From assembly GCF_964204645.1 (NCBI RefSeq), contig NC_134031.1:4325001-4385000 (forward strand): a DNA stretch of 60,000 bases. The letters are read 5' to 3'. How positions within the stretch are numbered: the stretch's first letter is position 1; every line of letters begins with the position of its first letter. Of this stretch, positions 53,201 through 56,903 are shown one piece after another. This stretch comes from Tubulanus polymorphus (Eukaryota > Nemertea > Palaeonemertea > Tubulaniformes > Tubulanidae). Under the pieces are notes generated by a model that worked only from the letters and a program-made list of their open reading frames with translations, was not told the origin of the DNA and ran no database searches. A program made the translations under genes and the position numbers.

Positions 53201-56200
53201 CATACTGGCGCTGTCATCCTGTTTATACAAGACGTCGAGTGTTCCTCGATTACGACGACTGAATTTTTTGAATAAATCGGCATCATATTCACGCGGCGTG
53301 AATTCCATCCTGGATTCGGCCTAGATCAATTATCAACATAAACCAGGTCCCTCTCGATCTATCTCTATAATCAACTAATAATAACTTCCTGGTCTCGCTA
53401 ACGAACGCAGTTCTAAAGTTCAGGCTAAACACTAATTACTTAATTACAGCGTGAGGTCTGGACGTTTTCATCCAAAAAGAAGCTTTCATAACACAGCCAC
53501 ATCGCTTATGTAAGCTGGTATCCCTGGATATCAAGACCAATAATCAGGATTATGAGTTTTACTCTGGTAACGCACTGCCCAAACAGTATCAGTTATCCCT
53601 AGATGCTAGACAGGTCATTGCCCTAACCATGCATATCCGAAACTCCTAGATGCAAAGCCGGGTACATATAGATATTATACGGCATCACCAAATACATTCC
53701 AAACTCGTACGGTAGTAAATCCCCGGGTAGAAAACTGGTAATTCGGAGAGATCATGAGATAAACCATGCAACACGAAACAATGTATCCCTGGAAACTAGA
53801 GCCGACTGTCCAGACTGTTAGCCGCGTTATACCACATACCACATGACGACGCACGCCAACTACTGTTCGAAAATGATAAGCAAATAGCCATCAAATTGAA
53901 TAGAACATTAACCCATGATATTTTCAGCGTAAAGGACAACTGTTCACGGCATACATCCCGCATGATAAATGTTCATCTTCACAATTGGCGCAAAATAAGA
54001 GATGTTCTGATCCGTATACTTGTACCATACAACAATTCTTGATGAAAAATGGATGTAAATATAAGCCGCGATCACACAAGTATTTTCGGCCAGTGGCAAA
54101 TTAGGGCCGGAACAACTGTTTACACGGGTGCCAAATGGACCCATGCCCGTTTGGCCCGCCCAAGAACATCGGACCAGGCCTGAGCCAAGCAATTAGCCGC
54201 AATGACACAGAGACGATTTGGCCTGGATCAAGCCAGATTTGGCACGTGCCTAATTAGAGAGCATTAAAAACCACTCGCTTGATATTAACCAACAAGCGAA
54301 TCAATTCTGGAACCAGTTTCAATTAATAAGCAGTTATTTGAACAGTGCTTAAATGAGGCCTTGGGCTTGCCCGACATTTTCGATCTGGTCAAAAATGCAC
54401 AGGCCCATTTGGCACCTGCAGTGTGTGAACCGTTGGTTCTGGTCTAATTTTGCATGGGCCAAAAATTCCATGTGAAAGCGGCTAAAATACCACAAAATAA
54501 GAGATGTTTAGATCTGCATAGATACTTGGTTTGACGATGAAGAAGTTGAGCAAATTTTCCCGAACGAAAAAAGGACGAAAATATTGAGAAGGTACTGAGC
54601 TATTAGAACGTAGTCTAAAATTGGGAACTGACATCATGAAACAAGAACCTGTCCTACTCAATCATGATGGATATTGTTATGGCAAAGTTAAAACCCCCCC
54701 CCACCCCCCCCCCCCCCCCGGTTAAAACACGAGTAGCTGCACTGCAGAATAAACACGCTTAAAGTTTCTTGATATTCTGCGTTAGGTTAATAAAAATAAG
54801 CGCCTAATGAAATATCCTACACGTCTCTGTAGTGATTGTTTAGAGATAGAGCCAGGTAAAAATACCTCAACAAACAGTATCCCTAACCTTCAACCCCCTT
54901 ACCCAGTGAACTAACCATCAATCGACACGATTAAACCCTTCCCGCAAGAAGAAAACCCGATAATATTTTTGCAGACTTGATGCAACTGAACTTTGCGCTC
55001 GCTTATCATATATTCCTCGAATGCTGCTAATAATCGGAGAAGAAAATGTAAATTAGGTAGTCGTGTCATCGTGGAAATAAACATTTCATGTTAACTAGTC
55101 AAAACAAACGAACCCGAGGACATTGTTTGTAATATCAATAACATTATCTAAGTCAACATCGGTATGCTGGAAAAACCGGGTCACTGTGATGTAAGCAGGG
55201 CCTCGGTTTTAGTGGGTTACACTTTATACAGTGGGCCAGGGTCGAATAGAACTCAACTGTGAAAATGGCAACAGCGGGTATGTGGTGTTCTAACAAAATT
55301 GGGTCCTTGGTAAGTCATACAATAGACTCTACAGTGGACTCTGTTCTACAGTCCATGGTTATGGTTATACTCAGTAGCAGGCACTTGTACCCAGGTCAAC
55401 TCATACCCTATTGCCGACAACTGCATTTTGACAAGCTATTCACTTCACCTACTTATTTTCCCTGTTTAACTTTTGAATCAAGGCTATGTTTAACATCAAA
55501 GAAAAAATAAATGAAATTTTTGACTTCAGATAGTGGTTTAGATTATTTAAGTATTTTCTTATTTTTGTTAATACCATTGAGACGCTATATGAAATGTAGA
55601 GGTTAAAAGTTGAGTATAGTTAGGAACATTAGCCTCAGACTTAAACAGGGGTAAAAGTTGACCAGGTACGAGATGACTATATATCATTATACTCACATTG
55701 GAGTGGAGTTGTGACTGGCGTCTGCTGAACCGGGACCAGATCGACGCTGACCCCTCGCGGGTACAACCCCCGCGCCTTCCAGCGATTTCTCCTGCAAGCC
55801 GTTTCGATCATCTGTGTACTCGTTCCACCGCCAATAGGTGGCATGACGATCGCCGGTTTGTTGCCGCCGTGAAACGAGCCCGACAACCGACGTTCTCGGT
55901 TCTTAACGCAACCACTAGGGGGCATCGATCTTATGATGGGCGCGCGCGTGGCAGCGATCGTCGTCGGGTGAATCGGGGGGATCTCGCCGGAATCACACGA
56001 CGAATAAAACGATGAATCGAGTTGATTCGAATCACTCGTCGTATCTAGAATCTGATGGTATATTGAGTCATTGTTTAAACTACGCCGACGATGACGAGGA
56101 GGAAAGTTATTGAGACAAGTATCATCTACGCCGCGGTATTCATCTTCGTTTTTCCGCGCGAGTTTATTAAATTCGCGACTCAAGTTTTCGTCGAGTGCGG

Positions 56201-56903
56201 CCGCTGAGTCACACATCGTATTTTTCGCCTGGCGGGTGCCCGTAGTGAGAATGCGCCTGCGGCAAGCGGACGGTGCCGTAGCCCGGCGCGTAATCGGTTT
56301 CAAAAACACGAACTCGTCGTCTTCATCATTTTCGGCATCGAACGCGACGTGCGTGGACAACGGACGCATGAAATTCGCGTTGCTTCGATTCAAATTCGTC
56401 TTGTGACGATAATCCGATTCGTCGATCCAATCGGACCGGTCGCCGAAATCCCCGGCGGACTGGTTGCCGCCGGACTCGTACCCGTCGATTAAGTGGTAGA
56501 TCCGTTCGTGAACAGTGTCCCCCCCGTCCTCCCGATTCCGAAAATCGTCGAGCAGATTATGATAAACGTGCCCCGCGGCATCCGACCGGCGGCGGCGCCG
56601 ATCCAGATTCGCACCGATCTCGATCAGAGATTCGTATATCGGCTCGTCGTAGACGTCGTCCGGCGAACTGGCGACGCCCGACTCGCTCGAACACAGCGAC
56701 ATGTTCTCGCTCGACGTGTCGGCGGCGCCTGCGCCTGTATTCCAGCCCGGGTGAGCCCCGTAATCGTAACATATGTCCAGTAATTCCGCGTATATATGAT
56801 CGGCGGTCGATGAGTTTATTTTCGGATTCGAGTTCATCGCGTCTGCTGTATGCGTAGTCGTACGTCTGCTCGTAGCAGCAGCATTCCCTCGAGTTTTAAT
56901 CAT
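13659..56903 (-). CDS. DAB2IP/RASAL2: SYNGAP/DAB2IP/RASAL2-family Ras GTPase-activating protein (whole gene, spliced)
   Basis: Negative regulator of Ras-type GTPases: the RasGAP domain stimulates GTP hydrolysis, and the PH-C2 unit targets membranes. Sixteen common exons join with all phases consistent to 3,761 nt; with the shortest first exon the product is 1,275 residues. In that numbering: basic Ser-rich leader about 24-150, PH about 150-225, C2 about 226-345, RasGAP about 382-660, disordered 662-1132, coiled coil about 1133-1260. Diagnostic words are [41 protein letters not shown] (arginine finger R443), FLRFLCPAI and [12 protein letters not shown], all recalled as typical of DAB2IP/RASAL2/SynGAP. 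Being the single gene of this type seen, it is best read as the pre-duplication orthologue of the vertebrate paralogues. Seven alternative first exons lie upstream. The end (SLNK) is not a PDZ ligand, unlike SynGAP-alpha1. Confidence 0.93.
13965..14620 (+). repeat. Complex interspersed repeat, copy 3 (intronic)
   Basis: This is the shortest copy: GGACACCATG at the left, one CTCCTGGTGAACATA monomer, and at the right AAAGTAAACGCAATAGCC followed by TGCTGGGGCTTTCCCCAAG. It fills most of the intron between the last two exons. The remaining 550 bases of that intron show nothing. Confidence 0.6.
15180..15376 (-). CDS. DAB2IP/RASAL2: RasGAP common exon 15: coiled coil
   Basis: Acceptor TTTCAG| and donor AAG|GTATCAAACG bracket 65 codons plus AG. 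The peptide ([16 protein letters not shown], then [14 protein letters not shown], then [10 protein letters not shown]) is a heptad-rich helix; DxQMKGII is also present in the vertebrate proteins immediately before the final coiled coil. Confidence 0.95.
15747..15810. repeat. Truncated right end of the GGACAATTGCCCCC element
   Basis: Shares GGTGGTGTTAATCCA.AT.AAAA with about 6,990-7,015, then a run of 14 G and CAATTGTCC. It is a fragment in the intron between exons 15 and 14. Confidence 0.6.
16224..17636 (-). CDS. DAB2IP/RASAL2: RasGAP common exon 14: long disordered region
   Basis: One 1,413-nt exon, phase 0 at both ends, opening after TTTTTCAG and closing at GAG|GTGAAT; 471 residues. It starts [16 protein letters not shown], the tail of the RasGAP helical extension, then becomes Ser/Pro/Arg-rich and disordered. 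[10 protein letters not shown] corresponds to the PLSFQNPVY motif of DAB2IP. It is followed by a His tract (two HH pairs and a run of six His) encoded by ATG/GTG-type triplets on the plus strand. [14 protein letters not shown] and QRRASLPIP are candidate basophilic phosphosites. It ends at [11 protein letters not shown], the first helix of the coiled coil. GC content is clearly higher than in the introns. Confidence 0.95.
18536..18637 (-). CDS. DAB2IP/RASAL2: RasGAP common exon 13
   Basis: Acceptor TTTTCAG and donor AAG|GTATTAG bracket exactly 34 codons (phase 0/0). [18 protein letters not shown] is the near-invariant helix after the GAP domain in this family. Confidence 0.95.
18960..19126 (-). 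CDS. DAB2IP/RASAL2: RasGAP common exon 12: end of GAP domain
   Basis: Phase 2-base start (GAA split with exon 11), 55 codons, donor TCC|GTAAG. Contains [15 protein letters not shown] and [18 protein letters not shown], the C-terminal GAP helices of the family. Confidence 0.95.
19444..19592 (-). CDS. DAB2IP/RASAL2: RasGAP common exon 11: FLRFLCPAI motif
   Basis: Acceptor TTTTACAG, donor AAG|GTTAG. Encodes [12 protein letters not shown] and [18 protein letters not shown], the RasGAP signature that supports the arginine finger. It matches the family with no gaps. Confidence 0.96.
19675..19853 (-). CDS. DAB2IP/RASAL2: RasGAP common exon 10
   Basis: Acceptor CTTCAG, donor CCAAA|GTATGC, phase 0 in and 2 out. 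[16 protein letters not shown] then CEVDPSRV and [11 protein letters not shown] match GAP-domain helices of DAB2IP/RASAL2 (CEVDPSK, KIINSYCVFPR). Confidence 0.95.
19904..20201. repeat. Degenerate copy of the GTGGCCACC-ended repeat family (intronic)
   Basis: Begins GTGGTCACTTT and ends GTAAGTGGCAACCCTG, with TTTTCCCTGAC and TCCCTGATTTTTCTGA inside, the same phrases as the better copies at 27,573 and 41,351. Confidence 0.5.
20249..20328 (-). CDS. DAB2IP/RASAL2: RasGAP common exon 9: arginine finger
   Basis: Acceptor TGTTTAG, donor AAG|GTAAAG; 26 codons. [19 protein letters not shown] contains the catalytic arginine (codon 20,306-20,308 on the plus strand). The motif is FRGNS as in p120GAP and neurofibromin, rather than FRENT as I recall for the vertebrate SynGAP family. 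Confidence 0.96.
20777..20939 (-). CDS. DAB2IP/RASAL2: RasGAP common exon 8: start of GAP domain
   Basis: Acceptor TATTCCAG, donor CTAG|GTAATA; 54 codons plus [19 protein letters not shown] then [19 protein letters not shown] correspond to the first GAP helices (VLEP, AKDFLTD, SEVDRCG in vertebrates). Confidence 0.95.
21022..21148 (-). CDS. DAB2IP/RASAL2: RasGAP common exon 7: C2-GAP linker
   Basis: Acceptor ACGCAG after a T-rich tract, donor CAG|GTAGAA; the split codon gives the Trp of [22 protein letters not shown] matches the family's IRIKARYQTITILP segment. Confidence 0.95.
21228..21432. repeat. Nested foldback (long hairpin) in intron
   Basis: Inner arms CTAATAGCAAAAATACATAA (from 21,291) and TTATGTTATTTTGCTAATAG (to 21,342) pair almost perfectly, continuing through AGAGG/CCTCT at the centre. 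Outer arms TGTAAAGTTCTTGAG (about 21,237) and CTCAAGAACTTTACA (to about 21,427) pair as well, making about 200 bp of hairpin. Confidence 0.75.
21485..21765 (+). mobile_element. ~280-bp interspersed element, copy 1
   Basis: Starts ACAGGTTTTAGAGGGG, contains ACATCCACCCCTCTGA and TTTTTTGGGGGATCGAAAG, ends in CACTGCACAG. A second copy in the same orientation lies at 35,928-36,212, about 85-90% alike by eye. The word GAGGGGNGGCCACC and its near-inverse CACCCCTCTGA at the left form a short hairpin. The class is not assigned. The end of this copy abuts exon 6 by about 30 bases. Confidence 0.7.
21795..21935 (-). CDS. DAB2IP/RASAL2: RasGAP common exon 6: C2 domain second half
   Basis: Acceptor TTTACAG, donor AGATG|GTATGT; phases 2 in, 2 out. 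[19 protein letters not shown] and [20 protein letters not shown] match the C2 strands of DAB2IP/RASAL2, including the Lys-rich loop (KKRKKEK). Confidence 0.95.
22389..22589 (-). CDS. DAB2IP/RASAL2: RasGAP common exon 5: C2 domain first half
   Basis: Acceptor TCTCTTCAG, donor TTTCAG|GTTAGTG; 66 codons plus split ends. [19 protein letters not shown] then [16 protein letters not shown] and FWGEQFDFS follow the family word for word. Calcium-binding aspartates are not evident, as in other members. A 25-bp scrap of the GTGGCCACC repeat lies just upstream (about 22,641-22,665). Confidence 0.96.
22734..22955 (-). CDS. DAB2IP/RASAL2: RasGAP common exon 4: PH domain
   Basis: Acceptor TTATTTTCAG, donor CATTG|GTGAGT; 73 codons plus split ends. 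[11 protein letters not shown] then [18 protein letters not shown] and [15 protein letters not shown] match the split PH domain ([35 protein letters not shown]). Confidence 0.96.
23069..23367. mobile_element. TTAA-flanked MITE (piggyBac-like), copy 1
   Basis: Left TTAACCCTTTCAGTGATG, right CATGAAAGGGTTAG. Inside are CACCACAGTGCGGTGTA and its inverse CACCGCACTGTGGTGTAGA, so the element has long internal inverted repeats. A TTAA target with CCCTTT ends fits piggyBac-type MITEs. Confidence 0.65.
23691..23833. repeat. Foldback element rich in CTTAAG, copy 1
   Basis: Ends GGGGCCAGTTGCACAGTC and GACTATGCAACCGGCCCC are inverse; the interior repeats GGTCTTA and GACTTAAG in both orientations. A second, more diverged copy lies near 40,752-40,993. 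Confidence 0.6.
24257..24572. mobile_element. AGCCGCGAT foldback element, copy 2
   Basis: Left AGCCGCGATCACACAAGCG, then TTTGGGCCT; right AACGTGGCCCAAGAGTGT with a decayed last 20 bases. The interior shares GGAACAACCATTTACA and CATGGGTGCC with copies 3 and 4. Confidence 0.6.
25589..25837. mobile_element. MITE with 25-bp perfect terminal inverted repeats
   Basis: TAGGCTGAAAAAATGATACC and TTGTTTC at the left are repeated inverted at the right as GAAACAAGGTATCATT then TTTTCAGCCT. The arms match over about 25 bases without a visible mismatch and are flanked by TTA on both sides, so this insertion looks young. About 200 bp of non-coding interior. Confidence 0.75.
26039..26212 (-). CDS. DAB2IP/RASAL2: RasGAP common exon 3: Ser-rich leader
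   Basis: Acceptor GGTTTCAG, donor AAAG|GTGAGG; phases 2 in and out, 57 codons. [18 protein letters not shown] then [11 protein letters not shown]: several R/K-x-x-S phosphosite candidates, otherwise low complexity (poly-G/S/V). The open frame upstream of the acceptor has no ATG, so it is not an alternative start. Confidence 0.88.
26431..26769. mobile_element. AGCCGCGAT foldback element, copy 3
   Basis: Left AGCCGCGATCGCAAAAGC, right CCGTGTAATCGCGGCT; interior GGAACAACTGTTCACATGGG. TA lies to the left and ATA to the right, compatible with a TA target. Confidence 0.65.
27385..27485 (-). CDS. DAB2IP/RASAL2: RasGAP common exon 2: basic leader
   Basis: Acceptor TTCTATTGTAG (chosen over a nearer TTTTTTAG because only it keeps the phase of exon 1), donor AATC|GTAAGC; 33 codons plus [22 protein letters not shown] continues LDRKRSGS and parallels [21 protein letters not shown] of DAB2IP. 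A probable membrane-binding or phospho-regulated basic segment. Confidence 0.92.
27573..27843. mobile_element. GTGGCCACC-ended repeat, best copy
   Basis: Left CAGGGTGGCCCC and right GGTCAGTGGCCACCCC are inverse ends; the interior alternates TTCCCNGATTTTTCCATG and its complement. Copies at 41,351-41,620 and 19,904-20,201. It looks like a hAT-type or similar MITE, class inferred only. Confidence 0.6.
27942..28051 (-). CDS. DAB2IP/RASAL2: RasGAP common exon 1 (shared acceptor exon)
   Basis: Acceptor TTATCGACAG, donor GCC|GTAAGT (consensus). The exon starts with the last two bases of a split codon (AT), so it accepts phase-1 donors, and only that frame is open: [19 protein letters not shown] then [17 protein letters not shown]. 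All seven candidate first exons and the 38.9-kb cassette end in phase 1. I do not recognise the peptide; ERRGSVP is a possible basophilic phosphosite. Confidence 0.88.
28853..28975 (+). repeat. Interspersed repeat pair, copy 1
   Basis: AGGTCAACTCGTATTCTATT then GCCGACAACT and TTTTGACAAGCTATTCAC, CACCTACTTATTTT. The same words in the same order occur at 55,393-55,515. Confidence 0.55.
30443..30512. repeat. (TA)n microsatellite
   Basis: About 35 TA units, preceded by two copies of TTTACGTGATATATAATATA. A shorter (TA)n lies at about 31,296-31,330, followed by (CCTT)5 near 31,369-31,388. Confidence 0.95.
33145..33426. mobile_element. TTAA-flanked MITE (piggyBac-like), copy 2
   Basis: TTAACCCTTTCAGTTCATC at the left and GGACTGAAAGGGTTAA at the right, with TTAA on both sides. 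Contains GAAAGATGGCAGC and CACTGTGGTGTAGATGCAG as in copy 3. Confidence 0.75.
35928..36212 (+). mobile_element. ~280-bp interspersed element, copy 2
   Basis: Matches 21,485-21,765 from ACAGGTTTTAGAGGGG to AACAGCGCTG, same orientation. Confidence 0.7.
36413..36479 (-). CDS. DAB2IP/RASAL2: RasGAP alternative first exon G (most proximal)
   Basis: ATG at 36,477-36,479, 22 codons ([20 protein letters not shown]...) and donor CTCA|GTAAGT in phase 1 (A). Joined to common exon 1 the split codon is AAT. It lies downstream of the 38.9-kb cassette, so its transcript cannot include it. The resulting isoform is the 1,275-residue reference used here. Confidence 0.7.
38590..38913. repeat. 162-bp tandem duplication covering a splice donor
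   Basis: Two units (38,590-38,751; 38,752-38,913) with only a few differences. The right unit ends in CTCACCGGGACT, which is the donor and last coding bases of the cassette exon on the minus strand. The left unit therefore carries a second, identical donor (AGTCCCG|GTGAGTATTTC). Confidence 0.92.
38907..38981 (-). CDS. DAB2IP/RASAL2: RasGAP cassette exon (phase 1 in, phase 1 out)
   Basis: Acceptor TTTTTTCTGTG...TTTATAG, donor CCCG|GTGAGT. 75 nt, open in the frame [20 protein letters not shown] then TPSP, so it can be inserted or skipped without changing frame. The open frame continues upstream through the pyrimidine tract as a hydrophobic stretch but lacks ATG, so it is not itself a first exon. 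Confidence 0.7.
39470..39536 (-). CDS. DAB2IP/RASAL2: RasGAP alternative first exon F
   Basis: ATG at 39,534-39,536, 22 codons ([20 protein letters not shown]...) and consensus donor GACA|GTAAGT in phase 1. The N-terminus has an RRRLSCFF stretch, basic then hydrophobic with a Cys, which might help membrane contact. Confidence 0.68.
40500..40527. repeat. (GAAT)n microsatellite
   Basis: About six GAAT units. Confidence 0.9.
40752..40993. repeat. Foldback element rich in CTTAAG, copy 2
   Basis: ACATAGTCGAGACTTAAG at the left, TTAAGCCATGACTTTGAAA and CGGCTCCAGGG at the right; internal GGTCTTA repeats as in 23,691-23,833. Partly rearranged. Confidence 0.5.
41351..41620. mobile_element. GTGGCCACC-ended repeat, copy 3
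   Basis: ACGGTGGCCACTTT at the left, GGTCAGTGGCCACC at the right; interior TTCCCTGATTTTTCCATG and ATTCATTTCTCAATGAATCAC as at 27.6 kb. Confidence 0.6.
41689..41833 (-). CDS. DAB2IP/RASAL2: RasGAP alternative first exon E (polybasic/aromatic)
   Basis: ATG at 41,831-41,833, 48 codons and donor CTGG|GTAAGTGG in phase 1. The peptide ([20 protein letters not shown], then [21 protein letters not shown]) mixes W/Y/F with a dense K/R cluster. Such composition suggests membrane or phosphoinositide contact; this is inference only. No homologue recognised. Confidence 0.72.
41914..41981. repeat. 34-bp perfect tandem duplication upstream of first exon E
   Basis: Two identical 34-base units, each containing TTAGTCGCGTAATCCGGACG, lie 81-148 bases upstream of the ATG at 41,833, in its likely 5' UTR or promoter. 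Confidence 0.95.
43377..44298. repeat. 922-bp pyrimidine minisatellite
   Basis: About 61 near-perfect copies of the 12-mer TCTCTCTCTCCT (to about 44,122), then about 16 copies of the 8-mer TCTCTCCC, then (CT)n to 44,298. All long open frames across it (S/P/L, or E/G/R/K on the other strand) are artefacts of the repeat. It lies in an intron between first exons D and E. Confidence 0.97.
44849..44924 (-). CDS. DAB2IP/RASAL2: RasGAP alternative first exon D
   Basis: ATG at 44,922-44,924, 25 codons ([20 protein letters not shown]...) and donor AAGG|GTAAGTCG in phase 1. It shares the start MDLxxL with exon G (MDLFKL), which may be chance or common origin. Confidence 0.7.
45352..45621. mobile_element. 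TTAA-flanked MITE (piggyBac-like), copy 3
   Basis: TTAATCCTTTCAGTGCATT at the left, CACTGAAAGGGTTAA at the right; interior CTACAGTGCGGTGTAT and GCCGCACCGTGGGGTA are near-inverse. Confidence 0.75.
45964..46021 (+). promoter_or_regulatory. CCAAT-box array upstream of first exon D
   Basis: CCAATCA occurs at 45,965, 45,978, 45,991 and 46,004 with exact 13-base spacing, followed by a degenerate TTCAATCGG. CCAAT is the NF-Y site and acts in either orientation. The array lies about 1.05 kb upstream of the ATG of exon D on the minus strand. Promoter role is inferred. Confidence 0.45.
47806..47971 (-). CDS. DAB2IP/RASAL2: RasGAP alternative first exon C (with internal 13-residue repeat)
   Basis: ATG at 47,969-47,971, 55 codons and donor CACG|GTAAGTTTTT in phase 1. 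The start [12 protein letters not shown] has Gly2 and a nearby Cys9, loosely like an acylated N-terminus, although position 6 is Val and not the usual Ser/Thr. A perfect-frame 39-bp duplication (units from 47,844 and 47,883) gives [13 protein letters not shown] followed by [13 protein letters not shown]. No homologue recognised. Confidence 0.65.
48440..49030 (+). repeat. Three-unit tandem repeat (~180-210 bp)
   Basis: AATAACCATTGACAAAACGC recurs at about 48,463, 48,671 and (ACCACTG) 48,852. Each unit also has CACAATAATGACGAAAAAAT, ATGTTTCGACTAT and CTACTAGTCATCT then GAGTATTCCTGAAGATGA. The CTAGTCATCTTC / GAAGATGACTA words are inverse, so each unit can form a hairpin. Confidence 0.8.
49562..49637. 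repeat. Hairpin (inverted repeat)
   Basis: Arms AAAATCCAAATTTTAGGTTT and AAACCTAAAATTTGGATTTT are fully complementary, with about 35 bases of spacer. Confidence 0.85.
50541..50612 (+). pseudogene. tRNA-like fragment (D-arm and anticodon-arm relic)
   Basis: AAGCTCAAGTGGTAGAGCAA has a clear box A and D-arm, followed by CCCTGCAAG, which resembles a Cys or Ala anticodon region. The T-arm expected downstream is not recognisable (no TTCGANNC), so this is a relic or SINE head, not a working tRNA. Confidence 0.45.
50652..50698. repeat. Hairpin related to the intronic foldback at 21.3 kb
   Basis: Arms ATATCAAAAATACATAAAG and CTTTATGTATTTTTGAT are complementary. The words CAAAAATACATAAAGA are shared with the inner hairpin at 21,291-21,342. 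Confidence 0.8.
51042..51942 (-). CDS. DAB2IP/RASAL2: RasGAP alternative first exon B (R-R-x-S repeat exon)
   Basis: ATG at 51,940-51,942, 300 codons and donor TCAG|GTAAGA in phase 1. The peptide starts [20 protein letters not shown] and is Ser/Arg/Asp/Pro-rich without hydrophobic segments. About ten basophilic phosphosites recur: [63 protein letters not shown] and RRGSP. Several share an S-x-(D/E)-P tail, so they look like a diverged internal repeat. Likely disordered and a substrate of PKA/AKT-type kinases or 14-3-3 (inference). Isoform length 1,553 residues without the cassette. High GC and CpG compared with flanks. Confidence 0.82.
51943..53200 (-). promoter_or_regulatory. Likely 5' UTR/promoter region of first exon B
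   Basis: Directly upstream of the ATG at 51,942; contains a CpG-rich patch (about 52,965-53,045). No TATA or initiator site was fixed. It also contains the three-unit tandem repeat listed next. Confidence 0.3.
52514..52890 (+). repeat. Three-unit tandem repeat (~125 bp)
   Basis: ATGAAATCCRCAAAATGGTC recurs at about 52,549, 52,678 and 52,801 (last with GCTC), each followed by TTGATGTATTTTT and ACACGGCAAAA. Units are 80-90% alike by eye. Confidence 0.8.
54064..54482. mobile_element. AGCCGCGAT foldback element, copy 4 (composite)
   Basis: Left AGCCGCGATCACACAAG, right CATGTGAAAGCGGCT. A second left-type end (AGCCGCAATGACACAGAG) lies inside at 54,192, so this is probably one copy inserted in or fused to another. 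Confidence 0.55.
55393..55515 (+). repeat. Interspersed repeat pair, copy 2
   Basis: CAGGTCAACTCATACCC, TTGCCGACAACTGC, TTTTGACAAGCTATTCAC: same words and order as 28,853-28,975. Confidence 0.55.
55697..56903 (-). CDS. DAB2IP/RASAL2: RasGAP alternative first exon A (tyrosine-motif exon, most distal)
   Basis: ATG at 56,901-56,903; 402 codons; donor CAAT|GTGAGT in phase 1. A longer frame upstream has no ATG, so this start was chosen. The peptide is acidic and disordered with a repeated tyrosine motif: IYAEL (Y38), VYDEP (Y85), IYESL (Y90), VYHNL (Y114), IYHLI (Y136) and IYHQI (Y282). YDEP resembles a Crk/Nck-type SH2 ligand and YHNL has the Y-x-N of Grb2 ligands; the rest fit Y-x-x-hydrophobic. 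Arg-rich patches (residues 102-106; RHRRRS at 271-275) separate them. With the core the isoform would be 1,655 residues. No homologue recognised; coding nature is supported by length, GC, codon use and the phase match. Confidence 0.8.
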
